From a bacterium (GTDB taxonomy: Bacteria; Myxococcota; UBA727; JAUIJE01), in NCBI GenBank assembly GCA_030431455.1, contig JAUIJE010000001.1, positions 682,001-746,000 on the forward strand: DNA of 64,000 nucleotides, in the 5' to 3' direction. The translations under genes were made by a program, and so were the position numbers. The stretch's first letter is position 1; every line of letters begins with the position of its first letter. The notes beneath the pieces were generated by a model. The model made no database searches, had not been told where the DNA came from, and was given only the letters and a program-made list of their open reading frames with translations. Shown here piece by piece: positions 8,909-18,584 of the stretch.

Positions 8909-9190
8909 TCAGGGGAGCTTGATCGTCGGTTCGTCGGGGTGGGCCCGGTACAGCATCGCGATCTTGCCGGTGGTGGTCACCAGCTCCGCGCCGGTGCGCG
9001 CGGCCAGGGCCGCGCCGCTTTCGTCGACGTCGTCCTCGGCGACCTTGACCTTGATCAGCTCGTGGGCGAGCAGGGCCCGCTCGACCTCGAGAACCACCTC
9101 GTCGGTGAGCCCCTTTTTACCCAGCTGGACCACGGGCTTTTTATGGTGGGCGAGGGCCTTCAAGGCTTTGCGCTGCTTGGACGTCAACAT
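8909..9190 (-). CDS. yhbY: YhbY-family (CRM domain) RNA-binding protein
   Basis: A 93-residue single CRM domain. It begins with the family's characteristic opening (M-L-T-S-K-Q-R-K-A-L) and carries the G-K-x-G-L-T RNA-binding loop at about residues 24-30, followed by the central helix and the K-V-K-V strand. In bacteria these proteins bind pre-50S ribosomal particles and help ribosome assembly. ATG at 9190 is the family's usual start. The gene is divergent from mutS with 84 bases between, so the two promoters share that gap. Confidence 0.92.
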   Translation of the reverse strand: MLTSKQRKALKALAHHKKPVVQLGKKGLTDEVVLEVERALLAHELIKVKVAEDDVDESGAALAARTGAELVTTTGKIAMLYRAHPDEPTIKLP

Positions 9191-9239
9191 GCGCTGCCGA
9201 TAGGCGGCCCCGGCCCCGGCGGCAAGGGGTACGCCCCGT

Positions 9240-9268
9240 TTGATCGATGGCGCCCAACGCCGTAGCAA
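9240..9268 (+). promoter_or_regulatory. Candidate mutS promoter, leaderless
   Basis: TTGATC (9240-9245) and TAGCAA (9263-9268) are 17 bp apart, and TAGCAA ends six bases before the mutS ATG. No Shine-Dalgarno is present. The spacing predicts a transcript starting at the initiation codon. Confidence 0.45.
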
Positions 9269-9274
9269 GCCGCG

Positions 9275-11989
9275 ATGGGACGCAAAGCCGCGCAAGATCC
9301 CGTGGACCTGGCCGCGGGGCAGTACCTGCCCGAGGGGGCCAAGGTCACGCCCATGTTGCGGCAGTGGCTCGAGGCCAAAGTGCGCGCGCCCGAAGCGATC
9401 CTGCTGTTCCGCATGGGGGACTTCTACGAGCTGTTCGCGCAGGACGCGGTGGTGGCCGCGCCGGTGCTCGACCTCGCGCTCACCTCGCGGGACAAGGGCA
9501 AGGCCAAGGAAGACGCCGTGGCCATGGCCGGCTTCCCCCACCACGCGGCCGCGCAGTACATCGCCAAGCTCATCGCCGCCGGCCACAAGGTCGCGGTCTG
9601 TGACCAGCTCGAGGACCCGGCCCTCGCGCGCGGCATCGTCAAACGGGGCGTGACCCGCATCGTCACCCCCGGGGTCGTGCTCGACGGGGAGGGCCTGTCC
9701 CCCGACAGCGCCAACTACCTGGTGGGCCTGGCCCAGGGCAAAGACGGCCTCGGGCTCGCCGCCCTCGACGTGTCCACCGGCGTGTTCTTCGCGACCTGCG
9801 CCAAGACCCGCGAGGCCTGCCTCGACGAGGTGCGCCGGCTCGCGCCCGCCGAGGTCGTGATCCTCGGGGAGCACAACCTCGACGACGGGCTGTTGCACGC
9901 GTTGGCCACCGGCCCCGCCGCGCCCGCCCGCGTCGAGCGCCGCCCGAAAAAGCCCCGCACCCTGCGGGACCACAAGCTGGCCGTCGACCCCGCGCTCGCG
10001 GGCAAGGACGCGGCCCCCGCGCGGCTCGCGGCCGAGCTGTGCCTCGACTACGCCTGCGACACCCAAGGGGGCCGGCCCGCGCACATCGGGTGCCCGCGGC
10101 CCTATTCCCTCGAAGCGCGCACCCTCATCGACCCCGTGACCCGCCAGCACCTGGACCTGGTCGGCCCCCGGGGCGAGCGCCGCCGCCGCGGCACCCTCGC
10201 GGCCAGCCTCGACATGACCAAGACCGCGGCCGGCGCCCGGCGACTCATTGAGGAGCTCACCGCCCCGTCCGCGGACCTCGCCGCGATCCAGGCGCGGCTC
10301 GACCTCGTCGAGCACCTGGTGGGCGCCCCCGACGTGCGCGCCACCGTGCGCGAGGCCCTGTCCCAGGTCTACGACGTCGAGCGGGTGTGCGCGCGCATCG
10401 CGGCCCGGGCCGCGGGGCCGCGCGACCTCGCCCACCTGCGCACGTCGCTGTCCCAGCTGCTGCCCCTGGCCGACATCCTCGCCGGGCAGGGCGACGGCTT
10501 TTTGGCCCGGGCCGAGCGCCTGGCCGCGGTGGCGCCGGTGGCCGCCCACCTCGAGGCCGCGCTGCGCGAAGAGCTGCCCGCCCAGCTCGGTGCAGGACCA
10601 TTGTTCGCGGCCGGGTTCGACGCCGACCTAGACGAGCTTTTGGCGCTCAAGGACGGCGGCCAGTCGGCGATCTTTGGCATGGAGTCCGACGAGCGGGCCC
10701 GCACCGGCATCCCCAGCCTCAAGGTCAAGTACACCCGGGTGTTCGGCTATTACATCGAGGTCACCAAGACCCACCTCGACAAGATCCCCGACGACTACCG
10801 GCGCAAGCAGACCGTGGCCAACGCCGAGCGGTTCGTCACCGAGCCCCTCAAGGCCCTCGAGGAGAAGGTCGCCCACGCCGAGGCCCGCCACAAAGAGCGC
10901 GAGGCCGGGTTGTTCGCGGCCCTCATCGACGAGCTGCAGGGACATGTGGCCACGCTGCTCGACGCGGCCGAGGCCGCGGCCGAGATCGACCTCGTGGCCG
11001 GCTTCGCCGAGGTCAGCGCCGCCCGCCGCTACGTGCGCCCGGTGCTGGGGCCCAAAGAACAGCGCCGGCTCTGCCTCGAGCAGGCCCGCCACCCGGTGGT
11101 CGAGCAGGCCTTGCTCGACGACGGCGAACGGTACGTGCCCGCCGACCTCGAGCTGTCCGCGGACGAACGCCAGCTCGTGATCGTGACCGGCCCCAACATG
11201 GGGGGCAAGAGCACGCTCATGCGCAAGGTCGCCCTCTGCCAGGTCATGGCCCAGGTCGGGTGTTTTGTGCCCGCGGCCCGGGCCGAGCTGTCGCTCGTCG
11301 ACCGCGTGTTCGCGCGGGTGGGGGCCTCGGACAACCTCGCCGAGGGCCGCTCGACGTTTATGGTCGAGATGGAGGAGACCGCGCACATCCTGCGCCACGC
11401 CTCCGCCCACAGCCTGGTCATCCTCGACGAAATCGGGCGCGGCACCGCCACCTTCGACGGGCTGTCCATCGCGTGGGCGGTGGCCGAGCACGTGCACGAC
11501 GAGGTGCGGGCGCGCACGCTGTTCGCGACCCACTACCACGAGCTGTGCGAGCTCGCCGCCCACCGGCCCCGGGTGAAGAACATCCACGTCGTGGTCAAGG
11601 AGTGGAACGACGAGATCATCTTCACCCGCACGGTGAAGGAGGGCGGGGCCGAGCGCAGCTACGGCATTCAGGTCGCGCGGTTGGCGGGACTGCCCGCGGG
11701 GCTGCTCGCCCGGGCCCGGGAGCTGCTCGCCGAGCTCGAGGGCGACGTGGTGCACCCCGACGCCGATGCTGCGGTCCCGCAGCGCGCGCTCAAGAAGCGC
11801 AACAAGCGCGACGACCAAATGAACCTGTTTTTGGGCGGGGCCCCCGAGGCCAAATCCCCCGAACAGAACCTGCTCGACGAGATGCTCGACATCGACGTCA
11901 ACCGGCTCACGCCCCTGCAGGCCCTCAACCGGCTGGACGGCTTGGTGCGCGAGGCCCGGCGGTTGGGCAAAAAGACCAAAGACCCCTGA
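9275..11989 (+). CDS. mutS: DNA mismatch repair protein MutS
   Basis: A 904-residue MutS1. The mismatch-recognition Phe-x-Glu motif is in FRMGDFYELF near residue 48. Connector, lever and clamp domains follow. The ATPase has Walker A GPNMGGKST near residues 639-647, an S-T-F-M-V-E-M-E signature, and Walker B L-D-E-I-G-R-G-T near residue 730. The C-terminal tail of about 60 residues, after the LARARELL helix, is Lys-rich and then hydrophobic, as in MutS dimer/tetramer tails. It recognises base mismatches and small loops and recruits MutL in post-replicative repair. No mutL lies in the window. Confidence 0.97.
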   Translation: MGRKAAQDPVDLAAGQYLPEGAKVTPMLRQWLEAKVRAPEAILLFRMGDFYELFAQDAVVAAPVLDLALTSRDKGKAKEDAVAMAGFPHHAAAQYIAKLIAAGHKVAVCDQLEDPALARGIVKRGVTRIVTPGVVLDGEGLSPDSANYLVGLAQGKDGLGLAALDVSTGVFFATCAKTREACLDEVRRLAPAEVVILGEHNLDDGLLHALATGPAAPARVERRPKKPRTLRDHKLAVDPALAGKDAAPARLAAELCLDYACDTQGGRPAHIGCPRPYSLEARTLIDPVTRQHLDLVGPRGERRRRGTLAASLDMTKTAAGARRLIEELTAPSADLAAIQARLDLVEHLVGAPDVRATVREALSQVYDVERVCARIAARAAGPRDLAHLRTSLSQLLPLADILAGQGDGFLARAERLAAVAPVAAHLEAALREELPAQLGAGPLFAAGFDADLDELLALKDGGQSAIFGMESDERARTGIPSLKVKYTRVFGYYIEVTKTHLDKIPDDYRRKQTVANAERFVTEPLKALEEKVAHAEARHKEREAGLFAALIDELQGHVATLLDAAEAAAEIDLVAGFAEVSAARRYVRPVLGPKEQRRLCLEQARHPVVEQALLDDGERYVPADLELSADERQLVIVTGPNMGGKSTLMRKVALCQVMAQVGCFVPAARAELSLVDRVFARVGASDNLAEGRSTFMVEMEETAHILRHASAHSLVILDEIGRGTATFDGLSIAWAVAEHVHDEVRARTLFATHYHELCELAAHRPRVKNIHVVVKEWNDEIIFTRTVKEGGAERSYGIQVARLAGLPAGLLARARELLAELEGDVVHPDADAAVPQRALKKRNKRDDQMNLFLGGAPEAKSPEQNLLDEMLDIDVNRLTPLQALNRLDGLVREARRLGKKTKDP

Positions 11990-11995
11990 GCGCGC

Positions 11996-13324
11996 TCAGA
12001 ACCCCATCGCCTGGAGGCGGCCGTCCCCGGCCGGCTCGTCGCTGATGCTGCTTTCGGCGTCGTCGTTCGCCGCGGGCGCCGGCTCTGCCTCGTCGGGCCC
12101 GTCGCCGTCGGTGGTCGCGTCGTCGCCTTCCTCACCGGGCGCGCCCTCGTCGCCGGCCGCGTCTTCCTCGGTCGTGGCGTCGTCGACGTCGTCGCCGGTG
12201 GTGTCCGCGCCGTCCCCGTCGGGGACCGCGGCGTCAAACTCCCGCATCTTCACCGCCCCGTCGGGGGTCTTGATCTGCACCCGGTGCACCGCCGCCCCGC
12301 CGGGGGTCGGCTCGTCGGGCGGGCTGAACAACTTGAACACGCCCCAGCCGAGCAACGCGCAGCCGGCCACCCCGCTGACCCCGGCGACGCACAGCAGGGG
12401 CACGCCGAGGTACCAAAGGCCGTAATAGGTCGCGACCACGCCGAGCAGGCCCGCGCCCCCGACGAGCAGGGTGGTGCCCGCGCTCGCCCCCAACGACACC
12501 CAGGTGCTGATCCAGTGCGCGGTGGACGCGGCCTCGTAGTCTTCGATGTCTTGGGTGGTGACCACGTTGGGCACGTTGAGGTCGGCGCGGACCTCGGTGG
12601 TTTGGCCGCTCTGCACCGGTACGTGCAATGACATTTTGGTGCCGTCCTCGAGCCGGGCCTCGAACGCGGCATCGCCCACCGGGACCCCCGGCACCCGCAG
12701 CGGGGTCTTGCCGATGGACTGCCCCCCGTAGAAGACCTCCAGGCCGGGCGGCTCGGAGCGCAGCATCGCCACCCCCACGTCGACCCCGTCGTCGGTCTCG
12801 AGCTTGGCCTCTTGTTGGCGGGGGCCGTCGGGCACGCCGCTGGCCGCGCCCTTGATCATGAGCTGTCGCGAAATTTTGATCACCGCATCGATGAGCTTGT
12901 CCTCGTCCGCGGGCACGCGCTCTTGCACCCGGGCCACGGGCTGGATGTTGCGGGCGTCGATCTCGTTGATCACGATGAAGAACTTGCTGCCGATCTTGTC
13001 CATCGACCCGTTGACGATGCGGTCGGCGTCGAGGGCGGCGGCGACCTCGGCGAGGCACGAGTCGCTGTCGCAGCCCACCGATTGTTTGTCCGCTTCGAAC
13101 TGCAGGACCCGCTCGAGATCGCCCCGCGAGAACACACTGCGCCCCGGGTCGTTGCTGAGCTCGCCGTGCACGACGTCGGTCATCGCCGCGGCCAAGCCGG
13201 GCTCGACCCCGCGGCGGGCTTTGATGCCGAGCACGACGGTCTTGAGCCGCTCGTCGTCTTGGGCGCTGGCGGGGAGGGCGAGGCACAGGCCGAGCCCGAC
13301 GATGCAGAGATCTCGCAATCGCAT
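11996..13324 (-). CDS. Exported PEGA-domain membrane protein
   Basis: 442 residues. A cleavable signal peptide (about 1-21) precedes a domain of about 140 residues resembling the CsgG/LpoB/TolB-like periplasmic fold that myxobacterial lipoproteins often carry. A PEGA-type beta domain follows (E-P-P-G-L-E-V through T-P-L-R-V, about residues 185-235). Then come two or three closely spaced hydrophobic helices (about 270-335). An acidic, disordered tail rich in Asp, Glu, Thr and Gly closes the protein. PEGA domains are linked to surface-layer or envelope attachment. The gene is convergent with mutS (6-base gap) and divergent from recJ. Function unknown. Confidence 0.75.
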   Translation of the reverse strand: MRLRDLCIVGLGLCLALPASAQDDERLKTVVLGIKARRGVEPGLAAAMTDVVHGELSNDPGRSVFSRGDLERVLQFEADKQSVGCDSDSCLAEVAAALDADRIVNGSMDKIGSKFFIVINEIDARNIQPVARVQERVPADEDKLIDAVIKISRQLMIKGAASGVPDGPRQQEAKLETDDGVDVGVAMLRSEPPGLEVFYGGQSIGKTPLRVPGVPVGDAAFEARLEDGTKMSLHVPVQSGQTTEVRADLNVPNVVTTQDIEDYEAASTAHWISTWVSLGASAGTTLLVGGAGLLGVVATYYGLWYLGVPLLCVAGVSGVAGCALLGWGVFKLFSPPDEPTPGGAAVHRVQIKTPDGAVKMREFDAAVPDGDGADTTGDDVDDATTEEDAAGDEGAPGEEGDDATTDGDGPDEAEPAPAANDDAESSISDEPAGDGRLQAMGF

Positions 13325-13451
13325 GGTGGCGAAAGGCTACAAGCCATTGAAACGAAAGCCAAATATCGGCATGGCCGCAACTGCACGCCGCCGGCCCCGG
13401 ATTCAGGGGAGAGGGTGCACGGCCACCCGGCGAGAGAGTAGGTTGGAGAGT

Positions 13452-15167
13452 ATGAGCACCGCCGCCGCAGAATGGGTCGAACGGGCGGCCCGCCCCGAGG
13501 ACATCGACGCGCTGTCGGGCGCGGTGCGCGGATGTACGCCGCTGGCCCGGGTGTTGGCCGGCCGGCACGTCGCCGCCGCTGACGCGCCCGGATTTCTCGA
13601 CCCCCGGCTCGGTGCGTTGGGCGACCCGTCGCGGCTCAAGGGGGTCGACGAGGCGGTGGAGCGGCTGGTGCACGCCCTGGTGCACGAAGAGGTGGTGGGC
13701 ATCTTCGGCGACTACGACGTCGACGGCGTGACCTCGACCACCGTGCTGTGGGACGTGCTCGAGGCGGTGGGGGGCAAGGTCGTGGCCACGCTCCCCGACC
13801 GGCTCGTGGAGGGCTACGGGCTCAGCCGCGCGGGCATCGATCGCCTGGCCGCGGCGGGGGCGCGCCTGGTGGTCACGGTGGACTGTGGGGTCACCGCCCA
13901 CGATGAGGTGCGGTACGCGGTCGACAAGGGCATCGATGTCATCGTCATCGACCACCACACGGTGCCCGTCACCCTTCCAGCGGCATTGGCGGTGATCAAC
14001 CCGCACCGGGACGACTGCGACGGCGGGGCAGAGGACCTCTGCGCGGTGGGGGTGACCTTCAATGTGTGTGCAGCGCTCCGGCGCACCCTGCGCGAGCGGG
14101 GGTGGTTTTCGTCGACCCGGCCCGAGCCCGACCTCCGGGAAGAGATGGACCTCGTCGCCCTCGGGACAGTGGCGGACGTGGTGCCGCTGGTCGGGGACAA
14201 CCGCGCGTTCGTGCGCTTTGGGTTGCAGGTCATCGACCGGGGGCGGCGGCCGGGCATGCAATCGCTGGTCAACGTCGCCCGGCTCCGCGGCCCCAAAGTC
14301 ACCGCGGGGCACTTGGGCTTCCAGCTCGGGCCGCGCATCAACGCCGCGGGCCGGCTGGGGGACGCGATGAAAGCGGTGCGGCTGTTCCGGACCTTGCGCG
14401 GCGACGAGGCCGACCGGTTGGCCCAGGGGCTCGACGAGGAGAACTTGGCCCGCCGCGACCTGGAGCGGCGCATCACCGAAGAGGCCCGCGCTCAGGTCGA
14501 AGCCTCGCCCGAGATGATGGCCGGTCGCGCCATCGTGGTCGGGCACGAGGGCTGGCACCCCGGGGTGGTGGGCATCGTGGCCAGCCGGCTCACCGACCGC
14601 TTCGGCAAGCCCGCGGTGGTGGTGGGCGAGGGCGGCCGGGGCAGCGGGCGCAGCATCCCCAAGTACCATTTGTACGACGGCATCGCGGCCTGCGCCGACG
14701 AGCTCGAGGGCTTCGGCGGGCACCAGCACGCGGCCGGGGTGCGGGTGCGGGCGGGCCGGCTCGATGCGTTTCGGGACAAGCTGCTCGCCCACGCCGCGGA
14801 CGCCCTCGCGCCCACCGACCTCGGGCGCCGGGTCTTGTACGACGGGACGCTCGACGTGGCCGCGGTGGACGATCGCCTGGTGGACGAGCTCGAAAAGGCC
14901 GCCCCCTACGGCCGAAAAAATCCCGAGCCGGTGTTTCGCTTCAACCGCGTCGAGCCCAAGGGGGTGCGCGAGCTGTCGGGCGGCCACTTCAAGTGTGTGC
15001 TGCGCGAACGGCCCTTCCTCGAGGCCATCGTGTTCGGCCAGGGGGAGCGCCTCGACGAGTTCACCGGACCCCTCGATCTGCTCGGGGTGGTCGAGGCCTC
15101 GCATTTCCGGGGCACGCGCACCCTGCAGCTGCGGGTTCGTGATTTTCGCGCGTCGGAGGGGTCATGA
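13452..15167 (+). CDS. recJ: Single-stranded-DNA-specific exonuclease RecJ
   Basis: A 571-residue DHH-family 5'-3' exonuclease of RecF-pathway recombination and mismatch repair. Motif I is G-D-Y-D-V-D-G (about residues 86-92), the D-H-H motif is at about 166-168, and the DHHA1 domain carries G-R-G-S-G-R-S and G-G-H-x-x-A-A-G. The C-terminal OB-like domain is complete. ATG at 13452 is preceded by GGAGA. Longer upstream reading lacks similarity to the family. The TGA overlaps the next gene's ATG. Its closeness to mutS fits a shared role in repair, though the two are separated by a minus-strand gene. Confidence 0.95.
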   Translation: MSTAAAEWVERAARPEDIDALSGAVRGCTPLARVLAGRHVAAADAPGFLDPRLGALGDPSRLKGVDEAVERLVHALVHEEVVGIFGDYDVDGVTSTTVLWDVLEAVGGKVVATLPDRLVEGYGLSRAGIDRLAAAGARLVVTVDCGVTAHDEVRYAVDKGIDVIVIDHHTVPVTLPAALAVINPHRDDCDGGAEDLCAVGVTFNVCAALRRTLRERGWFSSTRPEPDLREEMDLVALGTVADVVPLVGDNRAFVRFGLQVIDRGRRPGMQSLVNVARLRGPKVTAGHLGFQLGPRINAAGRLGDAMKAVRLFRTLRGDEADRLAQGLDEENLARRDLERRITEEARAQVEASPEMMAGRAIVVGHEGWHPGVVGIVASRLTDRFGKPAVVVGEGGRGSGRSIPKYHLYDGIAACADELEGFGGHQHAAGVRVRAGRLDAFRDKLLAHAADALAPTDLGRRVLYDGTLDVAAVDDRLVDELEKAAPYGRKNPEPVFRFNRVEPKGVRELSGGHFKCVLRERPFLEAIVFGQGERLDEFTGPLDLLGVVEASHFRGTRTLQLRVRDFRASEGS

Positions 15168-15838
15168 TCGCGGCCGCCACAATGCTGTTGTCTGCGCTCG
15201 CGGCCAACCCGGTGGTGCTCACCGTGGTGGCCGAGGACGTCGACCTCGTGCTCACCCTCGAGGCCCGTCAGCAAAAGGAAAAGGCCGCGATCACCGCGCG
15301 CCTGACCACCGGCACGGGCCTGGTGCGCGCGGTGTCCCTCGACGGCCCGGCCTCGGTGGGGCGCGACCCTCTCGAGTTTTTGGCCGCCCCCGCCCGGGGG
15401 GGCCGGCTGCTCACCCTCACCGGCCTCGGCCCGGTCGAGCTCCCGGTCGCGCCGCGCGCCGACCGCCCCGCGGTGTTGGGCGACGACGACCTGCGCGTGT
15501 TTGTGTCCGACGACGTGTTTCGCACCGGGGTGGGGGACGCGCGGGTCTTTTCCCGCAGCGGCCAGGCCGCGGGTTTTGCCGTGACCGGCCGCGCGGTGGG
15601 CGCGATGCGCGGGCCGGGGCAGGCCGGGCCGTTGCCGGCGCCGCACTGGTTGTCGGTGTCGTCCGCTTGCGGGGGGCAAGTCCCGCGGGCGGGGATCACC
15701 CCCGACCGCAGTCGCATTGTGTTGAGCGCACCGGTGTGTTTCGCGGACTTTGCCGTGGCCCGGGTGACGATGACCCCCGCCGGGCGCCGACCGCAGGTGG
15801 CCCTCGTCGAGGTGCCCTACGCCCCAGGGGCAAAATGA
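15164..15838 (+). CDS. Exported protein of unknown function
   Basis: A 224-residue protein whose ATG overlaps the recJ stop (ATGA), so it is translated in the same operon. The N-terminal 14 residues form a short signal peptide (hydrophobic run ending A-L-A-A). The remainder is beta-rich, with one Cys pair (about residues 167 and 191) that could form a disulfide. No family is recognised. The coupling to a cytoplasmic nuclease looks like genomic economy rather than a shared function. A hairpin terminator follows at 15847. Confidence 0.65.
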   Translation: MIAAATMLLSALAANPVVLTVVAEDVDLVLTLEARQQKEKAAITARLTTGTGLVRAVSLDGPASVGRDPLEFLAAPARGGRLLTLTGLGPVELPVAPRADRPAVLGDDDLRVFVSDDVFRTGVGDARVFSRSGQAAGFAVTGRAVGAMRGPGQAGPLPAPHWLSVSSACGGQVPRAGITPDRSRIVLSAPVCFADFAVARVTMTPAGRRPQVALVEVPYAPGAK

Positions 15839-15846
15839 CGCGAACA

Positions 15847-15864
15847 GTCCGGGTCCCCCCGGAC
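15847..15864. terminator. Bidirectional hairpin terminator candidate
   Basis: GTCCGGG and CCCGGAC form a perfect 7-bp stem with a TCCC loop, in the 37-base gap between convergent genes. No T run follows on either side. Confidence 0.45.
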
Positions 15865-15875
15865 CTCAGCCGGCG

Positions 15876-16262
15876 CTAGATCGTTTGGCCGTCACGCTGG
15901 GCGCGGACCGCTTCGAGCAGCCACTCCCGCAGGCGTTTTTCATCCCCGGGCGCGAACTTCGTGAACCGCGCGCCCACCATCCAGCACCCGAGATCTTCTT
16001 CCACCCAGACCACCTCGCTGGCGACCTTGAGCAGTTCGAGTTCTTTTTTCACCGGGATGTACAGCAGGACGTTGACTTCGTCCCCGAGCATGAAGTTCTC
16101 GCTGCTCTCGAAGCTGATTCCGCCAACAGCCACATTGCGTGTGGTCGTCGTGAAACTCTGGCTGCGCGCGGTAATCTCCACGCGAATTTCGATGGGCGCA
16201 CGGAGGTGTCGCGTGGTCTTGGGGTGCGCGACCTTTTCTTCCTCACCGTGGGATTCGCTCAT
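15876..16262 (-). CDS. PilZ-domain protein
   Basis: 128 residues from ATG 16262; a TTG at 16292 would add ten residues and has no better ribosome site. A short charged N-terminus leads into one PilZ barrel. The N-terminal R-x-x-x-R is replaced by R-A-P-I-E-I-R. The second motif D/N-x-S-x-x-G appears as N-V-A-V-G-G, missing the central Ser. The barrel ends with a long amphipathic helix. Canonical PilZ domains bind cyclic di-GMP; with both motifs altered, binding here is doubtful. Myxobacteria have many such divergent single-domain PilZ proteins, some tied to motility. No partner lies next to it. Confidence 0.85.
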   Translation of the reverse strand: MSESHGEEEKVAHPKTTRHLRAPIEIRVEITARSQSFTTTTRNVAVGGISFESSENFMLGDEVNVLLYIPVKKELELLKVASEVVWVEEDLGCWMVGARFTKFAPGDEKRLREWLLEAVRAQRDGQTI

Positions 16263-16390
16263 GTCGGGGCTCTCTGTTTTGTGGGCGGCCAACGCGCCCG
16301 TGGATCGGGCAGCGGGGCATCATAAAGACTGACCGTCCGCGGCCGCAACTCTGCGTCACCCGGCTGGGTTCGGCGGGCTGACAATGTGCT

Positions 16391-17284
16391 ATGGGCGAAG
16401 GCATGACCACCCGCTTTCGCGTGGACCGAGGGCTCGATGGCACCCGGCTCGATGTCGCCATCGTGCAGGGGGCGCCCAGCATCAGCCGGCGCCGCGCCCG
16501 CCGGCTGATCGCGGCGGGGAGCGTGTTCGTGGGGGGCCAGCGGGTGCGGGTCCAGTCCCGGGTGGTGCGCGCCGGGCAAGAGATCCGCATCGAGGACGCC
16601 GCCGCCCCCGCCGCGGCGGTGCCGGACCTGCCGCACGTGCACGCGGACGATGACGTCATCGTGATCAACAAGCCCGCGGGGGTGCCGTCCGCCCCCACGC
16701 GCCAACAAGCGGCCGGCACCGCCCACGAGGCCTTGCGGCAGTGGCTCCGCGCCCAGGGCCAGGCCGCGCCCCACTTGGTGCACCGGCTCGACGCGGACAC
16801 CACCGGGGCGTTGCTGTTCGCGCGGCACAAGGCCGCGGCCGCCGAGCACTCCGCGCGCTTCGCCGAGGGCCGCGTGCTCCGGGGCTACATCGCGCTGGTC
16901 GAGGGCGCGGTGGCCACGCCCAGCACGGTCTTGGACGCGCCGTTGGCCCAGGGCCCCGGCGGCCGGGTGGTCATCGACGCCGCGGGCAAACCGTCGCAAA
17001 CGGTGCTCACCACCGTGCTCCGCGGCCCGATCAGCCTCGTCCTGTTGCGGCCGCTCACCGGCCGGACCCACCAGCTGCGCGTGCACCTCGCCGCCGCCGG
17101 CCACCCCATCGTGGGCGACGCGCGGTATGGCCGGGGGCCGGGCCCGCTGATGCTGCACGCGTACCGTCTCGTCGCCGGACCGGTCGAGGCCTTCGCGCCG
17201 GTGCCCGCCGCCTTCGTCGAGGCCGCGGCCCGCGCGGGCTTCGCCCCCCCCGCGCTCGCGGTGGCGATGGGGGTCGCGGGGTGA
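16391..17284 (+). CDS. RluA-family pseudouridine synthase
   Basis: A 297-residue synthase with an N-terminal S4-like RNA-binding region (S-I-S-R-R-R-A-R-R-L-I, about residues 31-41). The catalytic domain has the RluA motif H-R-L-D-x-x-T-T-G with catalytic Asp134, followed by the R-T-H-Q-L-R-V-H-L motif. It isomerises uridine to pseudouridine in ribosomal RNA (RluC/RluD-like). The exact target cannot be told from sequence. ATG at 16391 follows GACAAT by five bases; a second ATG at 16403 after GAAGG is an alternative. Its TGA overlaps the GTG of the M16 peptidase. Confidence 0.9.
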   Translation: MGEGMTTRFRVDRGLDGTRLDVAIVQGAPSISRRRARRLIAAGSVFVGGQRVRVQSRVVRAGQEIRIEDAAAPAAAVPDLPHVHADDDVIVINKPAGVPSAPTRQQAAGTAHEALRQWLRAQGQAAPHLVHRLDADTTGALLFARHKAAAAEHSARFAEGRVLRGYIALVEGAVATPSTVLDAPLAQGPGGRVVIDAAGKPSQTVLTTVLRGPISLVLLRPLTGRTHQLRVHLAAAGHPIVGDARYGRGPGPLMLHAYRLVAGPVEAFAPVPAAFVEAAARAGFAPPALAVAMGVAG

Positions 17285-18573
17285 GCGGGTGGGTGACCCC
17301 CGAGCGCAAGACCCTCGCCAACGGGTTGCAGGCGTGGGTGTTTCCCGTGCCCCATCTGCGGCGGGCCCACGTGGGGGTCACGCTCCGGGCCGGCCCGGTG
17401 AACGAGACCGACGAGACCTGGGGCATGTCCCACGTGCTCGAGCACATGCTGTTTCGGGGCACGCAGAGCTGGCCCACCGCCCGGGCCCTGAGCCTGCACG
17501 CCGATGACCTCGGGGGCGAGGTCGCGGGGGCCACCTACCGGGACCGGGTGCTTTACGACCTGCGTTGCGACCGCGACCGGGTGGGCCCGGCCCTGGCCCT
17601 GCTGCACGAAATGGTGACAAGCCCGCGCCTGCGCGGCCTGCGCATCGAAAAGGACATCATTCGAGAAGAGCTGCTCGATGCGTACGATGAGCGGGGCCAA
17701 CACATCGACGTCGACAATGTCGTGTACCAGGACTTGTTCGGCGATGCCCCCCTCGGCCGGTCCATCGACGGCAGCCTGAGCGGGGTCGAGGCGTTGACCC
17801 GGCCCGCTCTGCGGCGTTTCTTCCGGGCCCAATACGGACCGGCCCGGGCCGCGGTGGTGGTGGTGGCGCCCACCACCGCGCGGGCCGGCCTGCGTGCGAT
17901 CCAGAAACATTTCGGATCGTGGCAGCCCCAGGGCGTGCCCATCGCCGGGGTGGGGGCGGCGCGGCCCCCGCGGGCCCCCCACGGGGTGCGGGTGGTGCGC
18001 ACCGAACAAAGCCAGACCCAGTTGCGGCTGTGTTTCCGCATCCGAGACCCCGACGCGGACACCCGCATCGCGGGCGCGGTGTTGGCCCGGGTGCTCGACG
18101 ACGGCCCCGCCAGCCGTCTGCAGGGCAAGCTCGTCGACGAGCAGGGGCTCTGCTATTCCCTGTGGGCCCAGCTCGACACCTACGAGGGCGAGGCGGTGTT
18201 CGAGTTCGGGGCCCAGGTGGCCCACGACCGGGTGGTGCCCCTGGTCGAGTCCTTGGTGCACGAGCTCCGCGCGGTGCAACGGACCGCGCCCCAACAGGTC
18301 GAGTTGGCCCGCGCCCGGCGTCGATGGCACCGCGACCTCAACGACCTCTACGAAAACCCCATGCGCCTGGTGGAGTCGTCGTCGCGGCGGGCGCTGTTCG
18401 GCCAGGGCTGGACCCCCGCGCGCACGATGTCGCGGGTCCGGTCGTTGACCGGCGGCGCGCTCCGGGACGTGGCCCGGTCCACCTTCCGGGCGGGGGACGA
18501 CATGTCCATGGTCCTCGTGGGGCAGCCCCAAGGGGTGCAGGCGGTGCGGAGCTTGGTCAACAAATTGGCGTGA
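17281..18573 (+). CDS. M16-family zinc metallopeptidase
   Basis: A 430-residue insulinase/pitrilysin-type peptidase. The inverted zinc motif H-V-L-E-H (His51, Glu54, His55) is intact, and the downstream Glu of the family is supplied by the I-R-E-E-L segment near residue 130. The second half has the inactive M16 C-terminal fold (about residues 200-400). There is no signal peptide, so it is cytoplasmic, like the processing-peptidase-like members in other bacteria. It starts at GTG 17281, overlapping the RluA-type gene. The PlsC gene follows immediately. Substrate unknown. Confidence 0.9.
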   Translation: MSGWVTPERKTLANGLQAWVFPVPHLRRAHVGVTLRAGPVNETDETWGMSHVLEHMLFRGTQSWPTARALSLHADDLGGEVAGATYRDRVLYDLRCDRDRVGPALALLHEMVTSPRLRGLRIEKDIIREELLDAYDERGQHIDVDNVVYQDLFGDAPLGRSIDGSLSGVEALTRPALRRFFRAQYGPARAAVVVVAPTTARAGLRAIQKHFGSWQPQGVPIAGVGAARPPRAPHGVRVVRTEQSQTQLRLCFRIRDPDADTRIAGAVLARVLDDGPASRLQGKLVDEQGLCYSLWAQLDTYEGEAVFEFGAQVAHDRVVPLVESLVHELRAVQRTAPQQVELARARRRWHRDLNDLYENPMRLVESSSRRALFGQGWTPARTMSRVRSLTGGALRDVARSTFRAGDDMSMVLVGQPQGVQAVRSLVNKLA

Positions 18574-18584
18574 AGGAGACGCGG

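Noticed and set aside
10387-12045. Long plus-strand frame overlapping mutS
   Set aside because: Shadow of mutS in another frame; no domain and extreme Arg/Ala/Gly content.
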